Assembly (NCBI GenBank): GCA_030248195.1
Contig: JASAND010026798.1
Span: 124,001-188,000 of the forward strand
Source of the DNA: Trissonchulus latispiculum
Taxonomy: Eukaryota > Nematoda > Enoplea > Enoplida > Ironidae
DNA: 64,000 bases
Direction of reading: 5' to 3'
Below are positions 27,701 through 39,711 of the stretch, one piece after another. Below the pieces are notes generated by a model. The model was not told where the DNA came from and did no database searches. It saw only the letters and a program-made list of their open reading frames with translations. Position numbers and translations under genes: made by a program. The first letter of the stretch is position 1; every line of letters starts with the position of its first letter.

Positions 27701-28433
27701 GTATAAAGGCGTCTGCGCGGCCCCCTGGAGACAGTGTTGGCCTGGTGCCAGCTAATTAGAGGCCCGGGAGGGGTAAAAATGTTACCATCGTAAAGTACTC
27801 GAGCAGTACTACAAGTACCACCATACTTTTGGTTAAAATTCCGAACTTCGAAATTTTGCACTAGGCGGGAGTTACCGTGCGTTTGTTTTCTTCCTCGGTT
27901 AATAACGCTTTTCGGAAGTGCTTATGTCAGCGCAGTGTTGGAACGATATGGGCATTATTTTGGTCCTATACTACTATGATATGTTGGTAGGCAGGGTCCT
28001 CCCATGCAACCTTTTTTGGTCATTTTGGCACCTGGCCAATTTTGGCTCTGTGCCAAGGCCCCAAAGTCGGACTTTCACTATTTTGGCACTTCGGTTGTGA
28101 CCGACTTTTTTTTCACAGGTTAGCAGCTAGATCGGTTTGGTTTGTTTTATTTGAATATTTCGGCCAATGCACACAAAGTAACAAGGGGGATTTTTTAATT
28201 TCGCTCTGGAGCTTTCAGGAGATGGGCCCAAACTTTGCATTTTTCACCTGTTTTCACGAAAAATTTCTAAGTCCCACTTTTACTAGAAATGGCCTAAAGG
28301 TCACTAAAAATGGTGTTTTTCGGCCTTGGGGTGGTACCCATATATAGTAAATCGGGGTCGCTGAAAACGATGAGCATACTGCTGAGTGCTGAGGTCGGTG
28401 GATGTGACCCCTGACCCACAGCGCCCACCCACA

Positions 28434-28650
28434 GTGGGTCCGGTGTGGGTAAAAAATGAAAGTCTTCAAGAGTGGTCAAGTTTGGTATCAAATGAAAGCC
28501 CTTGGCGAGGCGATCAACTTTTGTCATTATGCCACCCACAAAAAGTGGTCCCACCGACCTGTGGGTGGGTGCCCCACCCACAGTGGGTCCGGTGTGGGTC
28601 AAAAATTGAAGTTTTCAAAAGAGGTCATGTTTGGTATCAAATGAAAGCCC
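28434..28650 (+). repeat. Two units of the ~150-bp satellite family
   Basis: GTGGGTCCGGTGTGGGT followed by 'aaaaat' and GGTATCAAATGAAAGCCC occurs at about 28434 and 28583. It is related to 14092-14650. Confidence 0.75.
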
Positions 28651-28743
28651 ATTTGCTCACATTTGCCCTGCCTATTGCATTGTTCAAGCTCGTTATCTGG
28701 GTTAGCTCACTGCTGGAAAGGGAACCTTTAAAATGACAGAAGG

Positions 28744-29009
28744 ACAAGTAATAAAAATGCTCCCCCGGAGCATGAAAAAGTAATATGGGTAGTGGTGGTG
28801 AGGTTGTAAAATCAAGAGAGGACTAGTTTTAAAAATGCTTAATATGGGGCTAGGTTCAAAAACAGAAGAGGACTAGGTTGTGGGCGAATTAATATGGGCA
28901 CAGCTTCGCCGAGCAACCCATATTCGCGGACTTTCACGCTTCGCCGGCCATGGCGATTGCCATATACAAAGCAATTAATGTTAGTCAATAATTACAATTC
29001 CAGCAGTTA

Positions 29010-29040
<31 letters not shown>

Positions 29041-29528
29041 TATGTAGTATATAATTTGGTTGTGCTGGACTACGACAAGCAACGAGAGAAAACCAAGGCT
29101 ATGATTGTAACGCTAACGGTTGAATAGAAATAGAAGAGCGTCGGAGAGTGTCCTGATCTTGAAGTTATTGTTGAAATATATACCTTTCTTATAAATGGTT
29201 AAAACACTCAGTAGATAAATATTAAGATTTTATCGAAAGAAATGTTTGCTTCCACTAAAACTTGTTTATCATAGTCGTATATTATTTACGTACCGTAACT
29301 AATCTGAACACTGGTACGTATAAAAATAAATAACTTTTTCAGTCCGCGAATATGGGTTGCTCGGCGAAGCTGTGCTCATATTAATTCGCCCACAACCTAG
29401 TCCTCTTCTGTTTTTTTGAACCTAGCCCCATATTAAGCATTTTTAAAAATAGTCCTCTCTTGATTTTACAACCTCACCACTACCCATATTACTTTTTCAT
29501 GCTCCGGAGGAGCATTTTTATTACTTGT
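28744..29528. mobile_element. MITE, AAAAATGCTCC family, copy B
   Basis: This complete copy starts ACAAGTAATAAAAATGCTCC and ends GGAGCATTTTTATTACTTGT. It is collinear with copy A at 25676-26370. Copy B has an added (TA)n tract and about 60 extra bases (29005-29105). No target duplication is obvious. Confidence 0.85.
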
Positions 29529-29599
29529 AATTAAAATGGACTGACGGACGGGTAATTTACATCATGCTTTTAGATTTATATATCAGGTTTGTATTTAAC

Positions 29600-31560
29600 A
29601 ATTATATAATAGCATTTCTAGAATTGTATAATTTCCTATCAGTCCTCTCGTTAAACTAAAATCTTCTGTTTGCTTATAGGTTTTGCCTATCTTGCCACGT
29701 TGGGTTGCGGATGCAAAGCTCTTGCTGCTGTGAGTGTCTTTCCCTCTCCCTGGTGGTTTTTATGACTGTAGTAATGGACATTAATATAATAGTCATGTTA
29801 TTTAGTGTGAACGGGTCTGTTTGGAGGGGCGCATCCATGCGGATTGGACTATGCTATGCTACGAAAATGGTCTCATCAGAACTGGGTACAAATTGGCTGA
29901 AAATGATGTTTTGTTACACCGGTAATTTAAAACTCGAATGCAGAACCATGGACGCGTCTCTATTCTCCTCTTTCTGCGGCTGTTTTTTTTCTATTGCACT
30001 GGTGATTGTGTTGTGATTGTCGTACTGTTTATCTGTATCAGTGATGTGAAGTTGCCTGATTTGCTGTTACTATCATCATCATAAGCTTTTGATGATAATT
30101 TTTGGATGGGCTGACTGCTGTCCAAGCTGCGTAAAATCGCATTTACGTTCTCTTTTCGTCGCTCACACAGGCGGATACAGCCATACAGCCATGACGGAGT
30201 AGAAAGAAGTCGCTTAAATACCCAGGAGCCTATCCAGTCCAATTTCGTCTTCTTGCACATCACTGTTAGTGTTTATGGTATTGCTCAGGATTTGGTGACT
30301 TCTCGCAGTCACTACTGTTCGTTATGTAATGTGGTGGTCTACCTTTTTTGTTTGGAGTATAGCTAATGCGTACATATTGAGATTGTATTTGCTGTCTTTT
30401 ACCTGGGCCAAACTTTCGGAGGGAGGCCGCGCATTCCTGCGAACGGGTTTCTAGAAAATGCTCTTCTATAAAAGTGCTGCTTTTAGATGACAATTCAACA
30501 ATTAGATTTAACGTCTTCAAGTTGAAAATGAATACTAAAGTTCCAGAAAAGACCGTTTGTTTGTTTGGATCGCGGAGGGGATAGCTTTTATCGGTCCTCC
30601 AACAACAGCTTTGACTACCGTAACTTTTTCAATAGTTTTTACTTTATATGGAATTTGGATTGATAAAATTTAGTATATATATAAAAAAGTTTTGCAATAA
30701 TTTCAGGTTGTTCCGTACGGATAGAAGGTCACCGTCCATTGTTACTGTAGATGTTATTTTAATAGCCCGCTATCGCGTTGTACATAAATAGTATTTTCTG
30801 GTAAGGTCATTTTTGCAAGATGCACCGTTTTGGTTGCTACAGCCAAAACAACTCTAGATAGATAGAACTTTGTGCTTGTAGCCCGTAACTTTTTGCGGTC
30901 CGTGGGGCAGTGCCCCAAAATTTTTTGCGTAAGTTGTAAAAATTGCGCCACGCCTGGCCCTGTTTTCGCTCAAAAAACGATTTTTGCGTTATTTATAATT
31001 TATTTAACGTTTTAAAGCATTCTAAATGCTTAATTTATCGTTTTGCCATGCCATAGAGGAGCCTTCGAAAATGTTGCGGAATTCTTAGCGGGCGCAAAAC
31101 ATACCCAGCTTGTAGCAACCAAAATTAAGCACGTTTTAATGGTAGGCCTTGTAACTTGTGTACATATGTGTTTGTCTTAATGTTTTAATGGTGTCTATGT
31201 GTGCTGCCCTGTCCACTAACCCGACTCCCAGGGCCCTGCCACTGTCTCTAACGCTGCCACTGTTTTGTGTGGCACTGCCGCTGTAGTGATAAACAATGGG
31301 CTTATTCTGTGTTTTTTGGGAGGCGGCCGGGGCAAAAGAATCCAAGGGCCAAGCAATTGGGGTGTGTGTGAGGCAAAACTTGCTAAAACCATCGCTATTG
31401 TTCTGGCATACTGTAACAATTTATTTTTATTAAAAATGTAGGTAGATTTAGTGTTTACCTAAATGAAAAGTACAGAACTAAAATCTCCGGCGGAGCCACT
31501 AAATTGTTGAATATTTGGCTTTCTGAGGGCCTTTTCAGAGCAAGATCTGCTGGCTATAAG
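29600..31560. other. Region without a supportable gene
   Basis: Apart from a weak possibility of minus-strand exons at 30390-30525 and 30000-30125 (moderate coding look, acceptor-like sites, phases not reconcilable), I see no gene, tandem repeat or inverted repeat here. The sequence is less repetitive than its surroundings. Confidence 0.4.
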
Positions 31561-31639
31561 CCCAGACAACATTAGCTGAATTGCTCTATTGCTTTAATAT
31601 TCTACTATTGTTGTGCTCTTGTGGCCTGGGTTTATTTTA

Positions 31640-32055
31640 CTGGGGGGGGGGCGGGGGGGCGCCCCCCCCCCCACTTTTTGGGTTCCCCCCCCCACTCGAG
31701 CACCTCCCCCCCCACTCGTTCCCCCCCCCACTTTTTTGGGCTTCCCCCCCCCCACTTACTATAGGGTGCCCAGAAAATGTCAAATTTTTAGGATTTTTGG
31801 TCAAAATTTTCAAAATTTTTCCGGCTTCGCCGGAAATTTTTGGTTGAAAATCGTCTTTTTTGGTGCTAAAACTCCATTTTTGAGCACTTTTAAGCTTAAT
31901 TATAGCAGCATATGTAGAAAACAGGGTTTTTATACGGTATTTTTGGCATTTTTAGCCCATTTTATTCCCCCCCCACTTTTCGACCTCCCCCCCCCACTAG
32001 TGGGGGGGCTCCCCCCCCCCCACTCCCCCCCCACTTTTATTGGCTGGCTCCCCCC
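31640..32055. repeat. C-homopolymer element copy
   Basis: C-runs with CCACTTTTTGGG and CCCACTCG words flank a core containing TTTTCCGGCTTCGCCGGAAA and TGCCCAGAAAATGTCAAA. The same core and flanks occur at 44210-44370. Pro-rich frames here are compositional. Confidence 0.7.
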
Positions 32056-32057
32056 CC

Positions 32058-32972
32058 CACTAACAGCTTAGCGTTCAAACCAAAACTGTAAAAAAATCTG
32101 GAATTGTTTACTTTACGAAGCGCGTTACCTACGAAACCACTAACTAGGCTAGTATAACCGCCAAGGTATACAGCAGTCACCTGTCTTTTGCTTTTTAGCG
32201 TCATCCATTTGATTCCTATGTATAATAATCAACACTGGAACCTTTCTAAGCGGTTGTTTGTGCCTTTGGTTGTTTGTTTGTTTGGTTTTCTACCCCTGTG
32301 GAGCTACTAAATATCGTGAAAACTGCTTCTGTGCATGCAAAAACATGAAATAACGCAACTTTTAGCACATTCTGTAATTTTGGAGTGATCGGAAAAAAAG
32401 AAAAAATGGAAAAAATGGAAAAAAACGGAAAAAAGGTTTTTTCCGGCAATCATTTTTTCCGGAAAAAACAACCCTGGATTATACTGAACTTATAAATAGA
32501 ACCGATTGGATGGAACCACTGGCTGGTTCTATTTATAAGTTCAGTATAATCCAGGGTTGTTTTTTCCGGAAAAAATGATTGCCGGAAAAAACCTTTTTTC
32601 CGGTTTTTTCCATTTTTTCCATTTTTTCTTTTTTTCCGATCACTCCAAAATTACAGAATGTGCTAAAGTTGCGTTATTTCATGTTTTTGCATGCACAGAA
32701 GCAGTTTTCACGATATTTAGTAGCTCCACAGGGGTAGAAAACCAACCAAACAAACAACCAAAGGCACAAACAACCGCTTAGAAAGGTTCCAGTGTTGATT
32801 ATTATACATAGGAATCAAATGGGTGACGCTGAAAAGCAAAAGACAGGTGACTGCTGTATACCTTGGCGGTTATACTAGCCTAGTTAGTGGTTTCGTAGGT
32901 AACGCGCTTCGTAAAGTAAACAATTCCAGATTTTTTTACAGTTTTGGTTTGAACGCTAAGCTGTTAGTTATG
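32058..32972. repeat. Inverted duplication of a hAT element end
   Basis: Arms of about 430 bp are centred near 32508. From CTAACAGCTTAGCG (32058) to the centre, the sequence is the reverse complement of 32530-32972. That includes 30 bp of flanking host sequence (GGTTCTATTTATAAGTTCAG) and the element terminus CAGGGTTGTTTTTTCC. The left copy stops where the right copy continues for another 440 bp to 33415. Confidence 0.85.
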
Positions 32973-33415
32973 GAATTATTAACTCTACCTGAGTTATGCA
33001 ATCATTTTCACATTCCAATGGAAAAATGCCACCCAAAATTAGCTCAAATTCACGAATATCGTATTCTGACCTCATTAAACATTGTTTTTTATAGTTTCTT
33101 TTTGTTCTGAGGTCATGAATTAACTTTCAGAACCTGTCTCGAATATTTTTCCATTTTTTCCGATGCGTCGAAAAAACCCAAATACAATTTCGTCAGATTT
33201 AACATACCCCCACCACGCCCACCTACTATGACCCACGGCATTAAAGGTTGTAAATAGTGTGAAATTGCTGGAAAAGCTCAGAAAACATGATATTCATTGT
33301 AAAAATCGTCTAAATAACGTTAGGAACATTTTTCTATTTTTTCCATTCCATCGGAAAAAAATAGAAAGAAACGGAAAAACCTTTTTTCCAGTCCTTTTTC
33401 CCGCTCCCATCCCTA
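32552..33415. mobile_element. hAT-like non-autonomous element, 8-bp TSD GTATAATC
   Basis: It starts CAGGGTTGTTTTTTCCGG and ends CCCATCCCTA. It is bounded by exact GTATAATC at 32544-32551 and 33416-33423. The termini (CAGGGTTG / TAGGGATG) and 8-bp duplication fit hAT. Sub-terminal regions are rich in TTTTTTCC/GGAAAAA. No transposase remains. Confidence 0.85.
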
Positions 33416-33991
33416 GTATAATCAATCAATAGTGACTTCATATTTGTTTTTAAGAGTTTTGTATGTGTTTTTGCAGTCAAATACTGCCAATTTTGCTTTT
33501 GAGTTTAATTTTCCCAGGCGTCTGTTTCAACTTGGTCCATTGACGTATTTCACTCAGTCAGCACTCTGCAGGGCCTGTTACTGGTCAAAGATACGCTTCC
33601 CATTTTTAATTTATCATCTTAATTGTCAGGTTTCGCTACTTTTGCCCCTGAGGTGCTCCATGGTTTCAGAAACATGAACGTTTGACAAAACATGCCTTTA
33701 CAATACAGCATTTTATAAGCCTACAGCTTTACTTATATGGCCGAATATGTGTAATAGTTAATTTTCATATATTTTAATGTGTTTATGTTTAGTTTTATAA
33801 GGCTCCATTCCAGATGTGTCTCTTCCAAAGTGTTTTGTTTGTTGTACCTTGTTTGTTCTACCTGCGTAGTTTTGAGTAAACATTTTTGTTTCTGGTTAGT
33901 CCGTTCTTAGTCCGCAATACTTCATTGGTCATACAGTAGCACTTGGCCTTGGCCTAGAAAGTTTAGCTTACAATTATGAAATGGATACAAA

Positions 33992-35180
33992 TAGGGTTGT
34001 GCTCAATACGAAAAAAGGGGGGCCTGGGCCGGCCCCCGGCCCCCCACATTGGGGGGCCGGGCCGTGGGCCGGGCCGCTTCGTTTGGGGGGCCGGCCCCAC
34101 CACCTGCCCCCGGGGCCGTGTTCAACACCGGCCCCCGGAGCCGAGTTCACCACCGGCCCCCACGGCCCCCATGCCAGAAAAATTATCCTTATGAATATAA
34201 TGATTTGAAAATAGTAGTTTTTGCATACTTTTATACACTTACGTTGCAAGTTTGCGTTACTTTCTTTGCTCTGTGAGAATAAATGACTCCAATATATACC
34301 TTATTTCAATTCTATACCTGCCCAAGTTAACCCATCTTGCCAATGCAGTGGCACATCAAACAGATTAGAATAAAAAATTGTAGGAGTTAGAATAGATAGA
34401 ATGGAATGTATGCATACTCCCCGCCGGAAACATTTTGGGAGAGGGCATCTTCCCTTCTGTCCCCTTTTCTAGATCATACAGGTTAATAGAAATTTAAAGG
34501 TTCGTCTTGTTCTGCCGAAAACTTGCAAGCAAAACTACAGGTTTCTTAAGATTTACTACAGGAAGGAAACTCGTGTAATTTTTACTATTTGAATGTTTGC
34601 CAGAAAGTATCCTATAACAGTCTGTAAAAATTTCTAAAAACTCCACCGGCAACTAACGGAGCAGGATTACTCTTGTAAGAAAACTACAAAAATGTCTATA
34701 GCTTCCAGCAAACTCTCTAGGGGGAAATATTAGATAGAGGGAAATTTCAAAGATAGAGAGAACTCAAGGAATATATAATAAAAACAGATTCTAATAAACA
34801 GAATACAGTCTATACATCTTGATAAAATAAGAACTGATTGCCGATTAATACTCTGTTTCGAAAATAATTTTCTAAGTTTTCCAAGAAAGCATTTCCAAGA
34901 AGTTATGTATAGAAGGTGAAATCTGATGTTTACCGAAAGCTAAAATTAAAAAATTGACAAAAATTCTTTTTTAATACGTCAGACTTGGCAAATTTCATAC
35001 TTTCCAGCATGAAATTGAAACGGGGGTCGGTTTGGGGGCCGTGACCGACACCGGCCCCCGGGGCCGTGTTAGGCCCGGCCCCCCAGTTTGGGGGGCCGGG
35101 CCGCGGGCTGGCCTCCGAAAATAAGATGGGGGCCGGCCCGTTTGGCCGGCCGCCCACCACCGGCCCCCCGTACAACCCTA
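33992..35180. mobile_element. hAT-like non-autonomous element, 8-bp TSD GATACAAA
   Basis: It starts TAGGGTTGTGCTC and ends GTACAACCCTA. It is flanked by exact GATACAAA at 33984-33991 and 35181-35188. Both ends carry inverted GGCCGG/CCCCCGG blocks (about 34018-34180 and 35030-35175). These give a very GC-rich, hairpin-prone sub-terminal region around an AT-rich interior of about 850 bp with no recognisable gene. Confidence 0.85.
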
Positions 35181-35458
35181 GATACAAATGACTGGCTTTT
35201 TCGGTTTTTTTTGGGTAAATGAAAATTTTTCCGGCTGCGCCGGATTTTTAAACATTTTTAGCTTACTTTAGGTAAAAACAGTAAATTTTTTAACCCAGCA
35301 GCAAGAATAGCTGTCTGTTTTCCTAACATTTTTGGAACCCCCCCCCCGAGAAATTTTACCTAGCCAGAATGAAAGTTGATGTAGATTTTCCGGGTCTTTC
35401 CCATTATCCCCCCCTCCATAGCTCCGAAGAAGCACGCTTCAGATTCGGAAGAACAATG

Positions 35459-36643
35459 TTAATTAATTCATACTCTAGTATATTGGTCCTTGGCTCAAAA
35501 CATTTCCGAAAATCCGGTCACATCCGGTCCACGTCCGGTAACCGGATGTCTAGGTCACAAAAACTGTACAGCAAGATGGGTAGGTCATACAGTTTCGCTG
35601 ATTAAATTTTTGGATTCCTCGGGTCGAAATTAGTCTGTATCCAAAATTTTGTCCGGTTTGGACTAAAATTACGTGATCTGATCTGTGGTCGTATCCGGTT
35701 CGCAAAAAACCGGAAAAAACGGTTTTTCCGGCCTGGTGCTCGGAATCGCGGATTAAAAATGTTCCCTTTTGGCACAATGAATGTTTCGGAGGCTACGTTC
35801 ATTTTACCGGTGTCAAAGCAATCGAATATCCGGTCCATTTCCGGTTCTGAGCTTTGAAATTTGAGATTTCATGGGCTATTATCTCAGTATCCGGTTGGTC
35901 CGGAGGTCAAATTATTGCATTAAAATTATATTTGGTCTATCCCTAACCAACACCAACCTCAAATTACTTCATATCTGCTGTAAATTTTGAATGGCAGCGT
36001 TTTAAAGATGGTTCAAAAATAGGTTATATTGCATGCGACAAAGCTAAGCGTATGGGATCAAATCTCATGTCCGGTTTAACAATTAGACAAAACAAACAAA
36101 AATCACCCATTTTTAAAACGCTGCCATTCAAAATTTACAGCAGATATGAAGTAATTTGAGGTTGGTGTTGGTTAGGGATAGACCAAATATAATTTTAATG
36201 CAATAATTTGACTTGCGGACCAACCGGATACTGAGATAATAGCCCATGAAATCTCAAATTTCAAAGCTCAGAACCGGAAATGGACCGGATATTCGATTGC
36301 TTTGACACCGGTAAAATGAAAGTAGCATCCCAAACATTCATTGTGCCAAAAGGGAACATTTTTAATCCGCGATTCCGAGCACCGTTTTTTTCGGTTTTTG
36401 CGAACCGGATACGACCATAGATCACGCAATTTTGGTCCAAACCGGACAAAATTTTGGATACAGACTAATTTCGACCCGAGGAATCCAAAAATCCAATCAG
36501 CGAAACTGTACGAGCTACCAATCTTGCTGTACAGTTTTTGTGACCTGGGCATCCGGTTACCGGACATGGACCGGATGTGACCGGATTTTCGGAAATGTTT
36601 TGAGCCAAGGACCAATATATATACTAGAGTATGAATTAATTAG
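35459..36643. mobile_element. 1.2-kb palindrome rich in ACCGGAT motifs
   Basis: The arms are about 550 bp. The outer words AATTAATTCATACTCTAGTA, CTTTGACACCGG and GAACCGGAAATGGACCGG recur inverted, around an unpaired centre of about 100 bp (36010-36110). The CCGGTNACCGGAT and TCCGGTCCATTTCCGG dyads are frequent. Small indels separate the arms. No coding capacity. Confidence 0.85.
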
Positions 36644-36907
36644 CATTTTTCTTATGTATCTGAATCGTTTTTATCGATTTAGTATCCGGTAACCGGATAT
36701 AGACCGGATATGATGGGTTTATCGGAATCTCCTCCTCCTGAGGATTCTAAAAATATATACTTTATATAGGCTACCTTCAAAGGATAACTCAGGAGTGGTA
36801 CTGACTGTTCGGTTCCAAAATTTTTTGGTCAGACTTTAGTTAAACATAACGCTTTTTGCCCTTCTGGACGAGAGGATCTACTTTTTTTCGTTCTCGCTAG
36901 GGAGATC

Positions 36908-37574
36908 CAGGGGCGTAGGCAGGGGGGGCAGAGGGGGGGGGGAATTCCCCCCGAAACTCATTTGCCCCCCGGGAGATTTCCCATGTCGGGGAAAATTTTA
37001 CAAAAATTTTCGCGCCATTGGCGCGAATTTTATTACTTGACTCAGAAAAATCTAATTTGCACATCCAATTACAGGGCAAAATTTTCTAAAATTTTAGCAA
37101 AATGTGCTCTAAAAATAGGTTTCAATTATGCCATATTCTAAAAAGGTCTGGCTTCTACCTGGGGGCTGCCGCCCCCAGACCCCCGCCTATTTTATCTGAA
37201 GATCTAACCGTTTGCATTTATAGTCTAACAAGTTTGTAGAAATTGTCTAAAAATGAGAAAACAGAAAGACATCGTTTCCGTAAGCGAATTTTTACAGGAA
37301 TTTGAAATTGCACTATCCTTATTTCTGCGATTTGAATGTTTATATAATCTTTTTACATGTCTTAATTATGACTTTTATTACAATTCACAAAAATTCTCCA
37401 GCTTCTGGGGGGCTCTGCCCCCAGACCCCCCGTGTAGCTGCTATATGTATGTAAAAGCTTGAAAAATCCGAAAAAAGCCTGAGTCAGGCGAATACCGATT
37501 TTGAACATCTTGAGTAAATGCTAAAAATTTTTGGATGTGCCCCCCCCCGAAATTTTTTTCTAGCTACGCCACTG
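36908..37574. mobile_element. hAT-like MITE, 8-bp TSD GGGAGATC
   Basis: It starts CAGGGGCGTAGGCAGG and ends TAGCTACGCCACTG. It is bordered by exact GGGAGATC at 36900-36907 and 37575-37582. The interior includes 'gggggctgccgcccccagacccccg' and 'tctggggggctctgccc' hairpins shared with the 21.8-22.9 kb repeats. A partial relative ends GGCTACGCCACTG at about 45869. Confidence 0.85.
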
Positions 37575-37884
37575 GGGAGATCTACCCGTAGTTTGTCGGT
37601 CTGGGCCTGGGGGGAGTCTGTCTGTAGCCCCCTCATTCCCCCTACGTTATCCTATGGCTATTAAAATTTAAACGGGCTGTTTTTCAATCCTCTTAAAAAC
37701 TACTGAAATTCAACAATAATTGCTCAATGCCCCGGCTGGCGTTATAAACCATGGTGTTCCGGTTCCAAAAATCCTTCCGGTGCCGGTTCCGGTTCTACCG
37801 GTTCCAGTGGAACCGATCCGAGCACTATACACATGTTGTCTGGATGGGTGCGTAAAAAACTGGTGACTGATTTATTTGTTGCAG

Positions 37885-37908
37885 TGTTATTATTGAAAGA
37901 CCTTAGGA
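37885..37908 (+). other. 5' UTR segment of gene 2 after a splice acceptor
   Basis: GATTTATTTGTTGCAG ends at 37884, giving a good acceptor 24 bases before the ATG. This suggests that gene 2 has at least one upstream non-coding exon, which I could not locate. Confidence 0.45.
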
Positions 37909-37993
37909 ATGGCACAAGCAGTTACATCTAACAGCGAAGCTCAGATTTGGCTGGAAGACAGAGGCGTTGAAAGCTCTGTTGCCAGATGTATTG
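37909..37993 (+). CDS. Gene 2 exon 1 (start)
   Basis: The ATG starts MAQAVTSNSEAQIWLEDRG. The donor GTAGGC is at 37994. It ends in phase 1 (single G), which pairs with GC at the start of exon 2 to give Gly. Confidence 0.6.
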
Positions 37994-38769
37994 GTAGGCG
38001 AATGCGTAGCAAATTATAATCACTGCCACCCTATACTCAGTTTGCGTTGTCAGCGTATCGAGTACTTTCCTGTAGAGTAAACCTGTAAAACAGTGAACAC
38101 GGCAGGTTTAATTTGTATTGAATGCTGGTCTAACTTATAATCCATTCTACCAAAGTTTATCCGGTAAAAACTACTAACGACGTCCTGTAAAAATTACAAG
38201 ACATAACCTGTATTTTTTACTAAAGCTACTAGTTATCATCTACAAAAGTGTTTCCTGTAATTTCTACTGTAACATTTCTAAGGGTGATTCACAGTGCATT
38301 AGTTTGGAGTAAAAACTTGGATCTTGCTGTAAAACCCAAATGAGTGCTTGTGCTGTTGTTCATCCTGTTTTTTCAGGCAGTGCTTTTCCAAGTACCGATG
38401 GCTTGTGTTCATTTGCTTTGGACGTTCTCAATGTTCACAATGACAATGCCCAAGATCCTATGCTAATATTAGCTGCCAAATTGCGAGAATACTGTAGCGT
38501 CAGCAATTTTTCCGGCTCAATTGGCGCAGCTTATGTTATTCTTGAGTCTTGTCCGAATATGGTCAGTTTGATTTTGATTCCTGTAATAATAACTAACGGT
38601 CCAGGTTGCGTTTCTCTATCACTTCCCTAGCGACCACAGTGACCCGTCAAAAATGGCGAAAATTCGAAAAATGAAGAATGGAAATTTCTCGCTATCTATT
38701 CAACTTTATACTCAATACTCAACTCAAAACTTAAATGAAACGCATCCAGTTTTTCGGAAAAAATTATTT

Positions 38770-38800
<31 letters not shown>

Positions 38801-39667
38801 AATATATTATATATAAAAAAAAAAAAAACGCGCCACAAAAAAGAGAATATGTGTGTGTGTTGGCTGTGTATATCCTTTAAATAAATAATAAACAAGCAAA
38901 TTGGCATGAATGGGTTGCCGCTGGCATTTTTCCTTTATCCTTTATTTATCTTATAATTTGTGTGTGTTGGCTGTGTATATCCTTTAAATAAATAATAAAC
39001 AAGCAAATTGGCATGAATGGGTTGCCGCTGGCATTTTTCCTCTTATCCCATCTTATTTATCTTATCGGAAATTTTTCGGAAATTTCGATTTCAGTATCGA
39101 AATCAGCATGGGCGAATTGCCCTATAACCAACTTTTAAGCAAATTCGGAGACAAAAAATTTTTTCGTCCAAAATCCGGGTTTTCGGAAATTCCCGGATTT
39201 TCCGTTTTTCGGCCATAATTTTCGCTAGGCGCATTTCCGGAAAATGTCGCAAGAAGGAAAGTTGTTCAGCTTGACGAGCTCTTTCGTTTGAGTACCATGT
39301 CGACCACTTTTGGAGAAATTTTTCAGAATCCGGAATTTTCCGGGAATTCCCGGATTTTCAGTTTTTCGGCAATAACTTTCGCTAGGCGCATTTCCGGAAA
39401 ATGTCGCAAGAAGGAAAGTTGTTCAGCTCGACGAGCTCTTTCATTTGAGTACCATATCGACCACTTTTGGAGAAATTTTGCAAAATCCGGAATTTTCCGG
39501 GTCGAATATCTCGAAATTCGAAAATTTTCCGGAAATTTCGATTTCAGTTTCGAAATCAGCGTGGTTGAGTTGAGGTGGACCAGTCGTTTTTGTCTGTGCA
39601 GCATAGTAGTACACCAGCTGTGCGAACATCTCTGCAGAACATGGAAAGCAACAATGTTCAGGTATAG

Positions 39668-39711
<44 letters not shown>

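Noticed and set aside
29991..30540. Two minus-strand frames with moderately coding-like composition
   Set aside because: The longer one has no ATG, and the possible donor CCAG|GTAAAA (phase 1) does not fit the possible acceptor TTTTACGCAG (needs phase 2). Not enough to call a gene.
33432..33677. 81-codon plus-strand frame with acceptor-like GTTTTTGCAG
   Set aside because: The frame is hydrophobic and AT-biased with no matching partner exon. It could be a UTR exon of an unseen gene, but nothing supports coding.
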